DNA of 64,000 nt from Desnuesiella massiliensis (GTDB taxonomy: Bacteria; Bacillota; Clostridia; Clostridiales; Clostridiaceae): assembly GCF_001403615.1 (NCBI RefSeq), contig NZ_LN879454.1, positions 382,216 through 446,215 on the forward strand, written 5' to 3'. The position numbers and the translations under genes were made by a program. Shown one piece after another: positions 1-9,789 of the stretch. The notes under the pieces are model-generated. The model was not told where the DNA came from. It saw only the letters and a list, made by a program, of their open reading frames with translations, and made no database searches. The number at the start of each line of letters is the position of its first letter. Position 1 is the stretch's first letter.

Positions 1-2577
1 ATAAATAAGCATAACGATTTAGTAAATGGTGTAGAATACAGCTATAAATATGATTTCCTAGAGAGAGTAAGGGAGATAATAGACTCCAAGGGCAATAAGA
101 CAAATTATGGCTATGACATAAATAACAATCTAAATGTACTAAAGCAAAATTTAAACAATACTAACTATGTCACCAGATACAGCTATGACAAAGATAATAG
201 ACCTTTAAATACGATGTATAACAGAACCAATAATGAGCTTGAAAATAGTCTTATAGCCCATTATACCTTTGACAACAATGACGCATCAGACTCCAGCGGC
301 AATGATAACACCGGTGTGATTAATGGAGATGCTATCTTTGTGCCTAGTCCTAAAGGAAAAGCTATAAAGCTGGATGGATTAGGTCAATGGATAGAGCTAA
401 ATAACCTAAATGTTCCAGAAAGCTTCACCATAAGCATGCTGATAAAACCAGAAAGCAAGGAAGCTCAAGCCTTTATAGGTAAAAACACCAATGATGGAGG
501 CAACCAATTCTACTTTGGCTACTGGAATGGCGGCTACGATGTAACCATAAAGGATAAAGACTATTATGAAGGATCAGCCACAGTAAATGTATATCAGCAC
601 CTGGTGGTGGTAGTAAGGAAGATAGATAATAGCAAATCAGAGGTAAAGGTATTTAGAGATGGTACATTGCTTTGGAAACAAGAGATAGGTGCAGTATTTA
701 ACGATACCCAAGGCAGAAAATGGCTTATAGGTCAAGAATGGGATGGCGCTAGCCCCTCAGATCTATTTAAGGGAGAGATAGATGAAATTTCCATCTTCAA
801 AGGAGCACTTACAGATGCCACAGTACCTAGTTTAAAGGATACACCCATGATGAGTGTTCTAAATAGCTATGATACCTTAGGCAGACTTCAAAATAAAACC
901 ATAAACACTACTAAGGCTACCTTTGATACAACCTACCAATATGCCCCAGGAGCTAATGGCTCTGCTACCACAAAGGTATCAGAGGTTAAAAACGGTACTG
1001 AAACTGTAAAATATACTTATGACCAAAACGGCAATATCAAAAACGTAACTACCTCCATAAACAATAATGGAACTATAACCAACAAAGCTATAGGTTACCA
1101 GTATAATGAGCTCAATGAATTGATGAGAGAAAACAATCAAATATTAAACAAAACCATAACCTATAGCTATGACATAGGAGGAAATATACTATCTAGGTCA
1201 GAATATAACTACACAGAAGGAGCCTTAGGCACAGCTACCTCCACCATAAATTACGGCTATGGAGAGGCTAACTGGAAGGATAAATTAACCTCCTATAATG
1301 GAGACCCTATAGACTATGACGACATAGGAAACCCAGTAAAATATAAAGATGTTACTTATACTTGGGAATTCGGAAGACAGCTAACAGGAATTAATGGAAC
1401 AGGCAAAGCTATAGCATATAAATACAACGACTCAGGCATAAGAACAGAGAAAACTGTAAATGGAGCAGTAACAAAATACTATCTTCAAGGAGATAAGGTA
1501 ACACTAGAAGAAAGCGGAACAGATAAGATATACTATACTTATGATTCAACTGGACACCTTACTTCAATGAACCTAAATGGAGCAGAATATTTCTATTTAA
1601 GAAATGCTCAAGGAGATATTATAGGGTTAATAGATGGTGATGGAGTTAGGGTAGTAAGTTATGCTTATGATAGTTGGGGCAAGTTAATCAGCATTAAAGA
1701 CAAAGATAGCAAGGACGTTACAACTGACACAAATCATGTTGGATATAAGAATCCTTATAGATATAGGGGTTATAGGTATGATAATGAGACTGGATTATAC
1801 TACTTGCAATCAAGGTATTATAATCCAGAGTGGGGAAGGTTTTTGAATGCGGATGGTATAGGTGGAGAAGTTGGGATATTATTGTCTCACAATATGTTTA
1901 CATACTGTTTTAATAATCCTGTAAATTTGGAAGACCCTAGTGGGAACTGGCCGACATTAGGCCAAATATTTAAAGCTGCCGCAATTGTAGCAGTTACGGC
2001 GGTTGTTGTTACATCAGTTATTTTGGCTGCTCCAGCCGTTGCAGGTGCAGCAGCAATAGCAGCTGGAATGACGTTGGGGGCTGGAACGATAGCCGCAACA
2101 TCAACGATTGTCTCAGTAGCAGCTATCGGTGTTGGAGTAGGTATAGGAGTCTTTGGAGTTAATCGGGCTGTAGAGGCAGTTACAGGAACTAACTATGTAG
2201 CTAAAACCGTATTTCGAGGTAATAAGACCGCTTATAATGTAACAGAAGCAGCATTTAATATTGCGGGAACGGGGATGCTGAGTGTGGCGGCAAATAATAC
2301 CTATACAAGAACTGAAGCACCTGCAATATTTAAAGGTAATGGTGGTTGGGGTTTTAAGCCAAGTAAGAATATACAAGCTCTGTATTCAAATCCAAATGCA
2401 GACGGTGGTCCAGGTGGAACATTTGTTGCGTATAATAATAAGCTAAGTGGAACCAAATGGAGAATAGATTGGGATCCAGCACATGGGATGCATGGGCATT
2501 GGGGAGCAGGTAAAGCAGCCTTTACCGCTCATAGAGGTATATGGCCATGGAACTTTGGACAGAGTTTAGATGAATAA
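1..2577 (+). CDS. RHS/YD-repeat polymorphic toxin, C-terminal part (5' end outside window)
   Basis: The reading frame is open from base 1, so the gene starts upstream. The visible protein has YD repeats, then a laminin-G/concanavalin-like insertion (bases about 230-850, beginning SLIAHYTFDNN), more YD repeats and the RHS-associated core (PYRYRGYRYD, SRYYNPEWGRFLNADG, NNPVNLEDPSG). After DPSG comes an Ala/Val-rich hydrophobic stretch, then a C-terminal toxin domain with Trp and His residues (WRIDWDPAHGMHGHWG). In this family a core shell encloses the C-terminal toxin, which is released and kills neighbouring cells. The toxin family is not recognised; the His-rich end suggests a nuclease, as inference. 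This is the only copy in the window with an undamaged long core, so it is probably the expressed one. Its immunity gene follows within 20 bp. Confidence 0.93.
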   Translation: MNKHNDLVNGVEYSYKYDFLERVREIIDSKGNKTNYGYDINNNLNVLKQNLNNTNYVTRYSYDKDNRPLNTMYNRTNNELENSLIAHYTFDNNDASDSSGNDNTGVINGDAIFVPSPKGKAIKLDGLGQWIELNNLNVPESFTISMLIKPESKEAQAFIGKNTNDGGNQFYFGYWNGGYDVTIKDKDYYEGSATVNVYQHLVVVVRKIDNSKSEVKVFRDGTLLWKQEIGAVFNDTQGRKWLIGQEWDGASPSDLFKGEIDEISIFKGALTDATVPSLKDTPMMSVLNSYDTLGRLQNKTINTTKATFDTTYQYAPGANGSATTKVSEVKNGTETVKYTYDQNGNIKNVTTSINNNGTITNKAIGYQYNELNELMRENNQILNKTITYSYDIGGNILSRSEYNYTEGALGTATSTINYGYGEANWKDKLTSYNGDPIDYDDIGNPVKYKDVTYTWEFGRQLTGINGTGKAIAYKYNDSGIRTEKTVNGAVTKYYLQGDKVTLEESGTDKIYYTYDSTGHLTSMNLNGAEYFYLRNAQGDIIGLIDGDGVRVVSYAYDSWGKLISIKDKDSKDVTTDTNHVGYKNPYRYRGYRYDNETGLYYLQSRYYNPEWGRFLNADGIGGEVGILLSHNMFTYCFNNPVNLEDPSGNWPTLGQIFKAAAIVAVTAVVVTSVILAAPAVAGAAAIAAGMTLGAGTIAATSTIVSVAAIGVGVGIGVFGVNRAVEAVTGTNYVAKTVFRGNKTAYNVTEAAFNIAGTGMLSVAANNTYTRTEAPAIFKGNGGWGFKPSKNIQALYSNPNADGGPGGTFVAYNNKLSGTKWRIDWDPAHGMHGHWGAGKAAFTAHRGIWPWNFGQSLDE

Positions 2578-2592
2578 TATGAGGTGATAAAG

Positions 2593-3150
2593 TTGAAGTT
2601 AATTCATGAAGAGTATGGATATAATCTAAATAGACTAACTATAAGAGATATAAAAACCTATGATGATAACTCAATGGAAAATCTAAAGAAAATAATAAAA
2701 ATATTAACTAAAGGTGATAGTTTCTATTTTGAGTTCGTTAGAGAGAATTTCTTTTTGGAAGAAGAAGAACTAGTGAAATATAGAAGGGAAGTACCTCAGT
2801 ATCTCAAGGAAAATGGACACTATGAAGTAAAATTTGAGCTTGATGAAACCCGATTTCGTAGTATAGGATATCTGCCGATAAATGAAGAAACTTATAATCA
2901 GATTATTGTATTATGGAAATATTTTGAGACACTTGTATTTTTCAATCCTAATTCTACATTTAGTTGGCAGGATTTTGATAAAAAATTCAACAGAAAAAAG
3001 CCAGAAGTGTCAGCAATAGATTTTGTTAAAAGTAAATATGCTAACTCAGTATTCATAAAAGGACATGATGGAGACAACTTAATATTCATATATGATAATG
3101 ATTTTGATAAATCATTGATACTAGATGTCATGAGGGGGATAAATAGCTAG
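2593..3150 (+). CDS. putative immunity protein of the main RHS toxin
   Basis: An acidic soluble protein of about 185 residues with no signal peptide, directly behind the toxin gene. I chose TTG at 2593 because GAGGTG lies six bases before it; the upstream in-frame GTG at 2584 overlaps that ribosome binding site. No family is recognised. Position right after the toxin and the cytosolic, acidic character are what is expected of a protein that binds and neutralises a basic nuclease toxin, so the role is inferred from context only. Confidence 0.75.
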   Translation: MKLIHEEYGYNLNRLTIRDIKTYDDNSMENLKKIIKILTKGDSFYFEFVRENFFLEEEELVKYRREVPQYLKENGHYEVKFELDETRFRSIGYLPINEETYNQIIVLWKYFETLVFFNPNSTFSWQDFDKKFNRKKPEVSAIDFVKSKYANSVFIKGHDGDNLIFIYDNDFDKSLILDVMRGINS

Positions 3151-3473
3151 ATATACTCAAAAAATTTGAAAAGACTTATACAGAATAAACATACAGAAAA
3201 CACCTATAGTTAACCTCATAAAATAGTGAGTACTGACTACAAATAACTAAAATTATAAAATTTAATGAAAACATAATATAAATTTATGTAATGCTGTGGA
3301 TTTGCTGATACTAGTAAATCTGCATAATTATAATCTTGTAGTAAGATTAACTGTTAGGTAGAAAAAACAATAGAGTTTAGTTAATTGTAAAAGAAGAGCA
3401 ACTAGGATGCTTTAATGAGAAGTTGTAAGCTAGTTAGAAAAGCTCTAAATTATAAATGATTAAAACTAACAAC

Positions 3474-3512
3474 AAAAAGTCAACAGGTTGTATTTAAAAT
3501 CTGTTGACTTTT
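3474..3512 (+). terminator. terminator after main toxin-immunity pair
   Basis: Inverted repeat AAAAGTCAACAG / CTGTTGACTTTT ending in T residues. Nearly the same hairpin recurs at 5647, 7587 (interrupted), 9371 and 19026, always after an immunity gene. The rest of 3151-3543 is AT-rich with no gene seen. Confidence 0.8.
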
Positions 3513-3543
3513 CACTTAAAAGAAATGAAAGGTTGGAAATAAA

Positions 3544-3600
3544 GTGAGAAGGCGTCAGCCTAATTTAGAATACTTAGAGTTGTAGCAAAAGTGTAAATAA
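3544..3600 (+). repeat. cassette boundary repeat 1
   Basis: First of twelve copies of the element beginning GTGAGAAGGCGTCAGCCTAA. It can form a GGC-GTCA-GCC hairpin and a second small hairpin capped by AAAA or GAAA. An in-frame TAA sits at its 3' end. The core remnant of cassette 1 begins at about 3626 (TYILEFG, where other copies have TYTWEFG) and is open without an ATG, GTG or TTG start until 3843. Confidence 0.85.
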
Positions 3601-3842
3601 GCAATTATATAAAATTAATAACTATTTATACCTATATTTTAGAATTTGGAAGACAGCTATCCTCAATAAAAGGAAACGGTAAGGATATCTCCTATAAATA
3701 CAACGATTCAGGTATAAGAACAGAGAAAACCGTAAATGGAGTAGTAACAAAATACTATCTGCAAGGAGATAAGGTAACACTAGAAGAAAGTGGAACAGAT
3801 AAGATATACTATACCTATGATAGTACAGGACACCTAGTAAGC

Positions 3843-4790
3843 ATGAACCTAAATGGGACAGAATATTTCTATTTAAGAAATGCTCAAGGAGATATCATAG
3901 GGTTAATAGATAGAGATGGAATTAGGGTAGTAAGTTATGCTTATGATAGTTGGGGCAAACCAATTGTAACTGATGCGGAGAAAAATGATGCTAATGATAC
4001 AATTAAAGATGGTATAACTGGTTCCCTTGCTAATACTGTAGGAGTGAAGAACCCTTATCGTTATCGTGGTTACCGTTATGATGCTGAGACAAGTTTATAC
4101 TATCTACAAAGTAGGTATTATAATCCGGAGTGGGGAAGGTTTTTGAATGCGGATGGAATTTTTGGAAAAACAGGAGATTTATTAGGACATAACCTGTTTG
4201 CATATTGTGAAAATAATGCTATAAATGCATCTGATCCAACAGGATTTATGGTTACATATGCAGATGTGGGTGGGACTTCTTATTTTGTATATATGCCTAG
4301 TTCTGATGTAAGTGAACCTGTATCTAAAGCTTCTACTACACATAGAATTTTAGATAGCTTTACAAATGCACTAGGAAGTAATAAAGGGAATGCTTTAGGA
4401 GGAATAGGAGATTCAGGTATTGCTCAAGGAATAGATAGAATTGTTTCTAAGATAACCAAACCAATTGATTACCTGTTTTCGAAGCCTAAGATAGCTTATG
4501 CGAAGGGTTTTGCAGGAAAAGTGGGTGTTTTAAATTCAATTTCATTTGGATTAAGTGTAAGAGATAATATTTTGCACTATAACGCATGGGATGCTGTAGG
4601 TAGGTCTGTAATAGATGGAATTGGTTTTTCTGCAACGATTGGATTTGCTATATGGACAGCTCCTATATGGGCGCCTACAGCAACTGGCTTTATTGTGGGA
4701 ACAGCAGCTGCTGTAGGGGTAGGATTTCTTGTAAATAAAATAAGTGGATTTGGAAAAGATGCTTTATTCGGAAGTAAAAAATATGACTAA
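3843..4790 (+). CDS. silent RHS cassette 1: core fragment with membrane-type toxin
   Basis: Core homology actually starts near 3626, but the first possible start is this ATG, which has no ribosome binding site, so the cassette is probably not translated. The core carries the PIVTDAEKNDANDT allele. After DPTG the C-terminal region begins FMVTYADVGGTSYFVYMPSS, which it shares with cassettes 10 and 11. It ends in a hydrophobic part with two probable membrane-spanning segments rich in Gly, Ala and Ile. A membrane-targeting or pore-forming toxin is inferred, supported by the multi-spanning membrane protein encoded next. No Pfam toxin family is recognised. Confidence 0.75.
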   Translation: MNLNGTEYFYLRNAQGDIIGLIDRDGIRVVSYAYDSWGKPIVTDAEKNDANDTIKDGITGSLANTVGVKNPYRYRGYRYDAETSLYYLQSRYYNPEWGRFLNADGIFGKTGDLLGHNLFAYCENNAINASDPTGFMVTYADVGGTSYFVYMPSSDVSEPVSKASTTHRILDSFTNALGSNKGNALGGIGDSGIAQGIDRIVSKITKPIDYLFSKPKIAYAKGFAGKVGVLNSISFGLSVRDNILHYNAWDAVGRSVIDGIGFSATIGFAIWTAPIWAPTATGFIVGTAAAVGVGFLVNKISGFGKDALFGSKKYD

Positions 4791-4964
4791 AGTTTTTGTG
4801 GAGTGCTTAATATATTGTTAGAAGTAAATGATAAAGTGAAGATGGAATGTACATAAAAGACATTGAAAGATGAATTGAAAATATTTATGGGTTAAACTCT
4901 AGAAAACCTAGGTTTTTATTTGCTACTATAATAAAAATATTATACCAATGCAAGGAGTATATAT

Positions 4965-5417
4965 ATGAAAAATAAGAAAGATTTAATGACTAAACTGTCT
5001 ATTTTAGGAGGTGCCTTTGGATATTTTTGTTTGGGGAGTTTCCCAATAGGTTTTAGGCTATTGTTTATAATTATAGCATTTTTAGTAGTAATGTTATATA
5101 CGATACGAAGTATAAAAAATAAAGATAGTAAAAATTCGATAGTGTTAAGTATATTAATCTTATTTACATTTATTATACTTTTTGTAGATGAGATAATTAT
5201 ATATGAATACCCTCAATTTTTAGGATATCGAAGGTATATTATGTTATTAGGAAGTATTATAGTTATAATTATGATTGTATCAAGCGCTATTAATTATATT
5301 AAGTTAGCAAACAAAGGAGAAGTAATATTCACGAAAGTATTACTAATCTTAATATTAATTGGAGTAGTAATAGTGGTAATATTAGTCTTATTAAAGAAAG
5401 TTGGAATAATACCATAA
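4965..5417 (+). CDS. membrane immunity protein of cassette 1
   Basis: A 150-residue protein with about four to five hydrophobic segments (for example FRLLFIIIAFLVVMLY and a final VLLILILIGVVIVVILVLL). AAGGAG lies 10 bases before the ATG. The gap to the toxin is about 170 bp, longer than in the other cassettes. It is not clearly homologous to the shorter membrane immunity proteins of cassettes 10 and 11, although the three toxins share their N-terminal part. Function is inferred from position and topology. Confidence 0.7.
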   Translation: MKNKKDLMTKLSILGGAFGYFCLGSFPIGFRLLFIIIAFLVVMLYTIRSIKNKDSKNSIVLSILILFTFIILFVDEIIIYEYPQFLGYRRYIMLLGSIIVIIMIVSSAINYIKLANKGEVIFTKVLLILILIGVVIVVILVLLKKVGIIP

Positions 5418-5646
5418 CGGCTAAATGCAAGGGAATGAGTATTATCAATGAATAAATAGATACAAAACAAACATGAAGTTCTAGTTATTGAAAGTCGGTC
5501 TAGAGTGAGACTATTTTTATGATTATATTAAAAGATATAAATTATGAGTATCTTGATTTGTTAAGAGTATTATTTTAAGTTTAATAATTAGTGTTATTAA
5601 TGAACTTATATACAAAGGTTATATTTAATAATTAAATCAAATTAAT

Positions 5647-5685
5647 AAAAAGTCAGCGGGTTTTATTAAAATCTGTTGACTTTTT
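5647..5685 (+). terminator. terminator after cassette 1
   Basis: Same family of hairpin as at 3474 (AAAAGTCAGCGG / TCTGTTGACTTTTT) with a T run. The stretch 5418-5646 before it is AT-rich and shows no gene. Confidence 0.75.
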
Positions 5686-5716
5686 ATCTAAAAGAATCGA
5701 TATCTTGGGAAACAAA

Positions 5717-5770
5717 GGGAGAAGGCGTCAGCCTAATTCAGAATACTTAGAGTTGAAGCAAAAGTATAAA
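5717..5770 (+). repeat. cassette boundary repeat 2
   Basis: Copy of the boundary element, with GGGA instead of GTGA at the start and the GGCGTCAGCC hairpin intact. An AT-rich spacer follows, then the core remnant from about 5847 (AYTWEFG). Confidence 0.8.
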
Positions 5771-5947
5771 CAATCAACTATGTAAAACTAATAAACTAAA
5801 AACATAAAACTGATAACTATCCACTATCAATTATAAATTATTTGTGCTTATACCTGGGAATTCGGGAGACAACTATCTTCAATAAAAGGAAATAATAAGG
5901 ATATCTCCTATAAATACAACGATTTAGGCATAAGAACAGAGAAAACC

Positions 5948-6943
5948 GTGAATGGAGTATTAACAAAATACTATCTTCAAGGAGATAAGGTAACACTAGA
6001 AGAAAGTGGAATAGATAAGATATACTATACTTATGATTCAACTGGACACCTTACCTCAATGAATCTGAATGGAGCAGAATATTTCTATGTAAGAAATGCT
6101 CAAGGGGATATTATAGGGTTAATAGATGGTGATGGAGTTAGGGTAGTAAGTTATGCTTATGATAGTTGGGGGAAGTTAATCAGCATTAAAGACAAAGATG
6201 GCAAGAATGTTACAACTGATAAAAACCATGCTGGATATAAGAATCCTTATAGATATAGGGGTTATAGGTATGATAATGAGACTGGGCTATATTATCTACA
6301 AAGTAGGTATTATAATCCGGAGTGGGGAAGGTTTATTAATGCGGATATAGTAATGGGTAAAGTAGGCGAATTACTGTCACATAATATGTTTAGCTATTGT
6401 GATAATAATCCTATAAATAGAGAAGATCATGATGGACATTTCTGGGGATTCATTGCAACAGCTATTAGCGCAGTTTTTATACCAGTAGAAATAGTTGTGG
6501 TAGCAGCAGTTGTAACGGTAGCAACAATTGGTTGGATAGGGTATATGGCTTATGATTGGTATTCTAGAACACATGTACAATATGCTGATAGTTCTGGATT
6601 AACAGTATCAAGCAATAGCAATTCGCAGAGTTCAAGTAATAGCTCAAATAATAGTTCAAATTCTAAAACTGGAACAAATACAAAACCAACTGTGAATGTA
6701 AATGGAAGAAAAAAATGGAAAAGCAGACCTCTTCCTAAGGGATTTAGTATTGGAAATAAAAAATTACCATCTCGAGATATGGTAAAGAAGCCAGTGATAG
6801 ATAGTAATGGAAATCAAATTGGAGAAATGCATATAGGGCAACCTGAATATAATTATAATTCTAATGGAACTAAAACCCCTACAGGTAGGGTTTATCCAGA
6901 GCATTATCATTTAAATGGAGATTCTATGCATTATTTACCATAA
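5948..6943 (+). CDS. silent RHS cassette 2: core fragment with unclassified C-terminal toxin
   Basis: Core homology begins near 5847; the first start-like codon is the GTG at 5948, inside the core and without a ribosome binding site. The core is the LISIKDKDGKN allele. After the core (here EDHDGH in place of DPSG) there is one hydrophobic stretch, then a Ser/Asn-rich linker (about residues 215-245), then a basic domain (RKKWKSRPLPKG) ending in GRVYPEHYHLNGDSMHYLP with several His and Tyr residues. A small nuclease is plausible, but no family is recognised. The DPSG motif is altered to DHDG, which may affect release processing. Confidence 0.72.
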   Translation: MNGVLTKYYLQGDKVTLEESGIDKIYYTYDSTGHLTSMNLNGAEYFYVRNAQGDIIGLIDGDGVRVVSYAYDSWGKLISIKDKDGKNVTTDKNHAGYKNPYRYRGYRYDNETGLYYLQSRYYNPEWGRFINADIVMGKVGELLSHNMFSYCDNNPINREDHDGHFWGFIATAISAVFIPVEIVVVAAVVTVATIGWIGYMAYDWYSRTHVQYADSSGLTVSSNSNSQSSSNSSNNSSNSKTGTNTKPTVNVNGRKKWKSRPLPKGFSIGNKKLPSRDMVKKPVIDSNGNQIGEMHIGQPEYNYNSNGTKTPTGRVYPEHYHLNGDSMHYLP

Positions 6944-6955
6944 AGGGAGGAAAGT

Positions 6956-7471
6956 ATGAAATTATATATTTATGATTCAGCATATAGACTTGAAGGATAT
7001 GATGAAGGGGATTTTTGTGATTATTCTGATTATCTACAAAATATAGTAAATATTATAAATTGTTTTATAGATGATAGTGTAATTGTTTTTCCGATTGAGG
7101 AACATTTTTTTAATGATGAGGAATATGAAATAAATCGTTCTTTTATAAGGGATAGAATCATATTAACTAATAAGGTGTGGATTTGTAATACTCCCCTCTT
7201 TAGTGATGAGTGTCCTAATATTATTTGGTATATAGTAAGAAGCAATGAGGAACTTATAGATGCTTTAAAGATTGAACAGAACTTTAATTGTGCTTTAATT
7301 CCTAATAATTGTATCATAGAAGAAGCTACATATATATTAAATAGTAATGAAGATGATGAATTTAACAGTTTGAGTATCAGAGAAAAAAATAAAGGTGATT
7401 TTTTACATAAAGTTCTTCCTAAGCTAGAATTTTATTTTAAGAAAAAAATCGAAATTGTACACTTGTTTTAA
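6956..7471 (+). CDS. putative immunity protein of cassette 2
   Basis: A 171-residue acidic soluble protein (many Asp, Glu and Asn) starting 12 bases after the toxin stop, with GGGAGGAAAGT before the ATG. No family recognised. The acidic composition fits binding to the basic toxin domain encoded upstream. Role inferred from position. Confidence 0.72.
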   Translation: MKLYIYDSAYRLEGYDEGDFCDYSDYLQNIVNIINCFIDDSVIVFPIEEHFFNDEEYEINRSFIRDRIILTNKVWICNTPLFSDECPNIIWYIVRSNEELIDALKIEQNFNCALIPNNCIIEEATYILNSNEDDEFNSLSIREKNKGDFLHKVLPKLEFYFKKKIEIVHLF

Positions 7472-7586
7472 GCTGTGTAGAGTATTAATGATTAATCAAT
7501 AGAGATAGATAAAGTGTAGTATATATGGTAACACTGTATTAAAGTTAAGTAAAAACTCCATATAATGGCTACTTAAAGCTTACAAC

Positions 7587-7698
7587 AAAACGTCAACAGG
7601 TTATATAGAATTATATGCTCCCCTTATGGTAGACAGTTAAAATAATAAAAACTGTTACCATGAGGAGGAGCATATCAATTAGAATCTGTTGATTTTTC
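7587..7698 (+). terminator. terminator after cassette 2, loop interrupted by a palindrome
   Basis: The two arms CGTCAACAG and CTGTTGA of the shared terminator are present, but its loop is expanded by the separate palindrome at 7613-7675. Confidence 0.6.
7613..7675. repeat. 63-bp palindromic insertion in the terminator loop
   Basis: Outer arms ATATGCTCC and GGAGCATAT, inner arms TGGTAGACAGTT and AACTGTTACCA around a short AT centre. Flanking AATT on both sides looks like a short target duplication. It is absent from the same terminator at 3474, 5647, 9371 and 19026. It may be an insertion-sequence end remnant or a miniature element; no transposase is present. Confidence 0.65.
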
Positions 7699-7728
7699 AC
7701 TTAAAGGAACGAAAGGTTGGTAAAAAAA

Positions 7729-7786
7729 GTGAGAAGGCGTTAGCCTAATACAGAATAGTTAGAGCTGTAGTGAAAATGTAAATTAT
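7729..7786 (+). repeat. cassette boundary repeat 3
   Basis: Boundary element with loop GTTA (GGCGTTAGCC). It reads directly into the core remnant at about 7790 with no AT-rich spacer. Confidence 0.8.
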
Positions 7787-8003
7787 TTATATCTATACTT
7801 GGGAATTCGGGATACAACTATCTTCAATAAAAGGAAATAATAAGGATATCTCCTATAAATACAACGACTCAGGTATAAGAACAGAGAAAACCGTAGATGG
7901 AGTTATAACAAAATACTATCTTCAAGGAGATAAGGTAACACTAGAAGAAAGTGGAACAGATAAGATATACTATACTTATGATTCAACTGGACACCTTACT
8001 TCA

Positions 8004-8888
8004 ATGAACCTAAATGGAGCAGAATATTTCTATGTGAGAAATGCTCAAGGGGATATTATAGGGTTAATAGATGGTGATGGAATTAGGGTAGTAAGTTATG
8101 CTTATGATAGTTGGGGTAAACCAATTGTAACTGATGCAGAGAAAAATGATGCTAATGATACAATTAAAGATGGTATAACTGGTTCCCTTGCTAATACTGT
8201 AGGAGTGAAGAACCCTTATCGTTATCGTGGTTACCGTTATGATGCTGAGACAAGTTTATACTATCTACAAAGTAGGTATTATAGTCCGGAGTAGGGAAGG
8301 TTTTTGAATGCAGATGGAATATTAGGCGAACAAGGAAAATTGCTGTCATATAACATGTTTGCTTATTGCTTGAATAATCCAGTAAATATGGCTGACCCGG
8401 ATGGTAGATTTGCTATTATTGCTGCACTTGTAGCGGCACCATTTATTGTAAAGGCAATTATTGTAGTTGCAACAACATTAACAGCAGTATACGCTTATTA
8501 TACAGTTGTAAAACCTATTGTTTCTGATATAAGTAATCTAATAGAAAGTTCTGATAGTTCAGCTAATTCTCAACCTAAATCAGAAACCAATACTAAAAAG
8601 AAAAAGAAAGTGCCACGTTTCAAACGAAGTGAACCGGGTAGACCACCAGAAGGGGAACACGAATTAACCCCTAGTCGTAATCATAAAACTACTAAATCTG
8701 AGCCACCTATAGAGGGGCAACCACCAAGCTCTTCAATTGACAAATTAGGCGATAATGGTGAGTTGATAAGAAGAAGATTTTTTGATGAGTTAGGACGTGC
8801 ACTAAGAGATGTAGATTTTACAAACCATGGTAATCCAACTCAACATCCAATAGTTCCGCATGTGCACACGTGGGACTGGTTTAAGTAA
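8004..8888 (+). pseudogene. silent RHS cassette 3, broken by a nonsense codon; HGNP/HVH-type toxin
   Basis: Core homology starts near 7790. At 8292-8294 the Trp codon of the SPEWGRF motif is TAG, so the frame splits at 8294; it continues in the same frame to 8888. After DPDG there is a hydrophobic segment, a Lys/Pro-rich linker, then a compact C-terminal domain with RRRFFDELGRALRD and HGNPTQHPIVPHVHTWDW. This His-rich ending is common in polymorphic toxins and resembles the Ntox24 type, from memory and not verified. The toxin domain itself is intact, so recombination into a good core could restore it. Confidence 0.75.
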
Positions 8889-8910
8889 AAAAGCTTGAGG
8901 AGGTATAGTA

Positions 8911-9138
8911 ATGTGCAAAACTTTTGAGGAGCTAGAAGTGTATCTTTTGGGTGGCGGAGAAGTTGAGTTTTATTATAAAGATGAACTATATTCTATAAGT
9001 CACAACACTCAAGGCTGGTATTTATCAAAGTACGGAAATCAAGAATATCAAACGTTTAAAGATTGTGAAGACTTGTTGGAAAATGCTGTAATTGAGTCGA
9101 GGGAATTAAGTGAAATTTGGGATGAAGTTAGAGTATAA
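8911..9138 (+). CDS. small immunity protein of cassette 3
   Basis: A 75-residue acidic protein starting 22 bases after the toxin stop, with GAGGAGG nine bases before the ATG. It begins MCKTFEELEVYLLGGGEVEF. Family not recognised. Its place in the toxin-immunity order is the basis for the call. Confidence 0.7.
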   Translation: MCKTFEELEVYLLGGGEVEFYYKDELYSISHNTQGWYLSKYGNQEYQTFKDCEDLLENAVIESRELSEIWDEVRV

Positions 9139-9370
9139 TAAATCATTTTAAGTAAAAAGTAACTACAAAAATTAGATGGAAAATAATATTGTGGAAAGAA
9201 CGGCACAAGTTTTCTGTTTTGTTGAGCAAAGTACCTTTTAGCTATATTGCATAATTAGAATTCTGCAGTAAAAACCAATAGGCAGATGAAAAAGTGTTCT
9301 GAAAACTCTGATTGAACATAAAAAATAAGCAAATTTATAAGCTAAACAGGGCTGATTGAAGCTAATAATA

Positions 9371-9409
9371 AAAAAGTCAACAGTTATATTTAAATCTGTT
9401 GACTTTTTA
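9371..9409 (+). terminator. terminator after cassette 3
   Basis: AAAAAGTCAACAG / CTGTTGACTTTTT hairpin. The preceding 9139-9370 shows no gene. Confidence 0.8.
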
Positions 9410-9447
9410 TATAAATTCCGTAGGAGTTTGAGTGCTATTTTATAAAG

Positions 9448-9502
9448 GTGCGAAGGCGTCAGCCTAATTCAGAATACTTAGAGATGAAGCAAAAGTATAA
9501 AT
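9448..9502 (+). repeat. cassette boundary repeat 4
   Basis: Boundary element with GTGC instead of GTGA at the start. It is followed by a stop-rich AT spacer and then the core remnant from about 9577. Confidence 0.8.
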
Positions 9503-9789
9503 AATCAACTATGCAAAACTGATAAACTAAAAACATAAAACTAACAGCTGTAGACTATCAATTATCAACTATTTATGCTTATACTTGGGAATTCGGAAGA
9601 CAGCTAACAGGAATTAATGGAACAGGCAAAGCTATAGCATATAAATATAATGACTCAGGCATAAGAACAGAAAAAAACGTAAATGGAGCAGTAACAAAAT
9701 ACTATCTTCAAGGAGATAAGGTAACACTAGAAGAAAGCGGAACAGATAAGATATACTATACTTATGATTCAACTGGACACCTTACTTCA

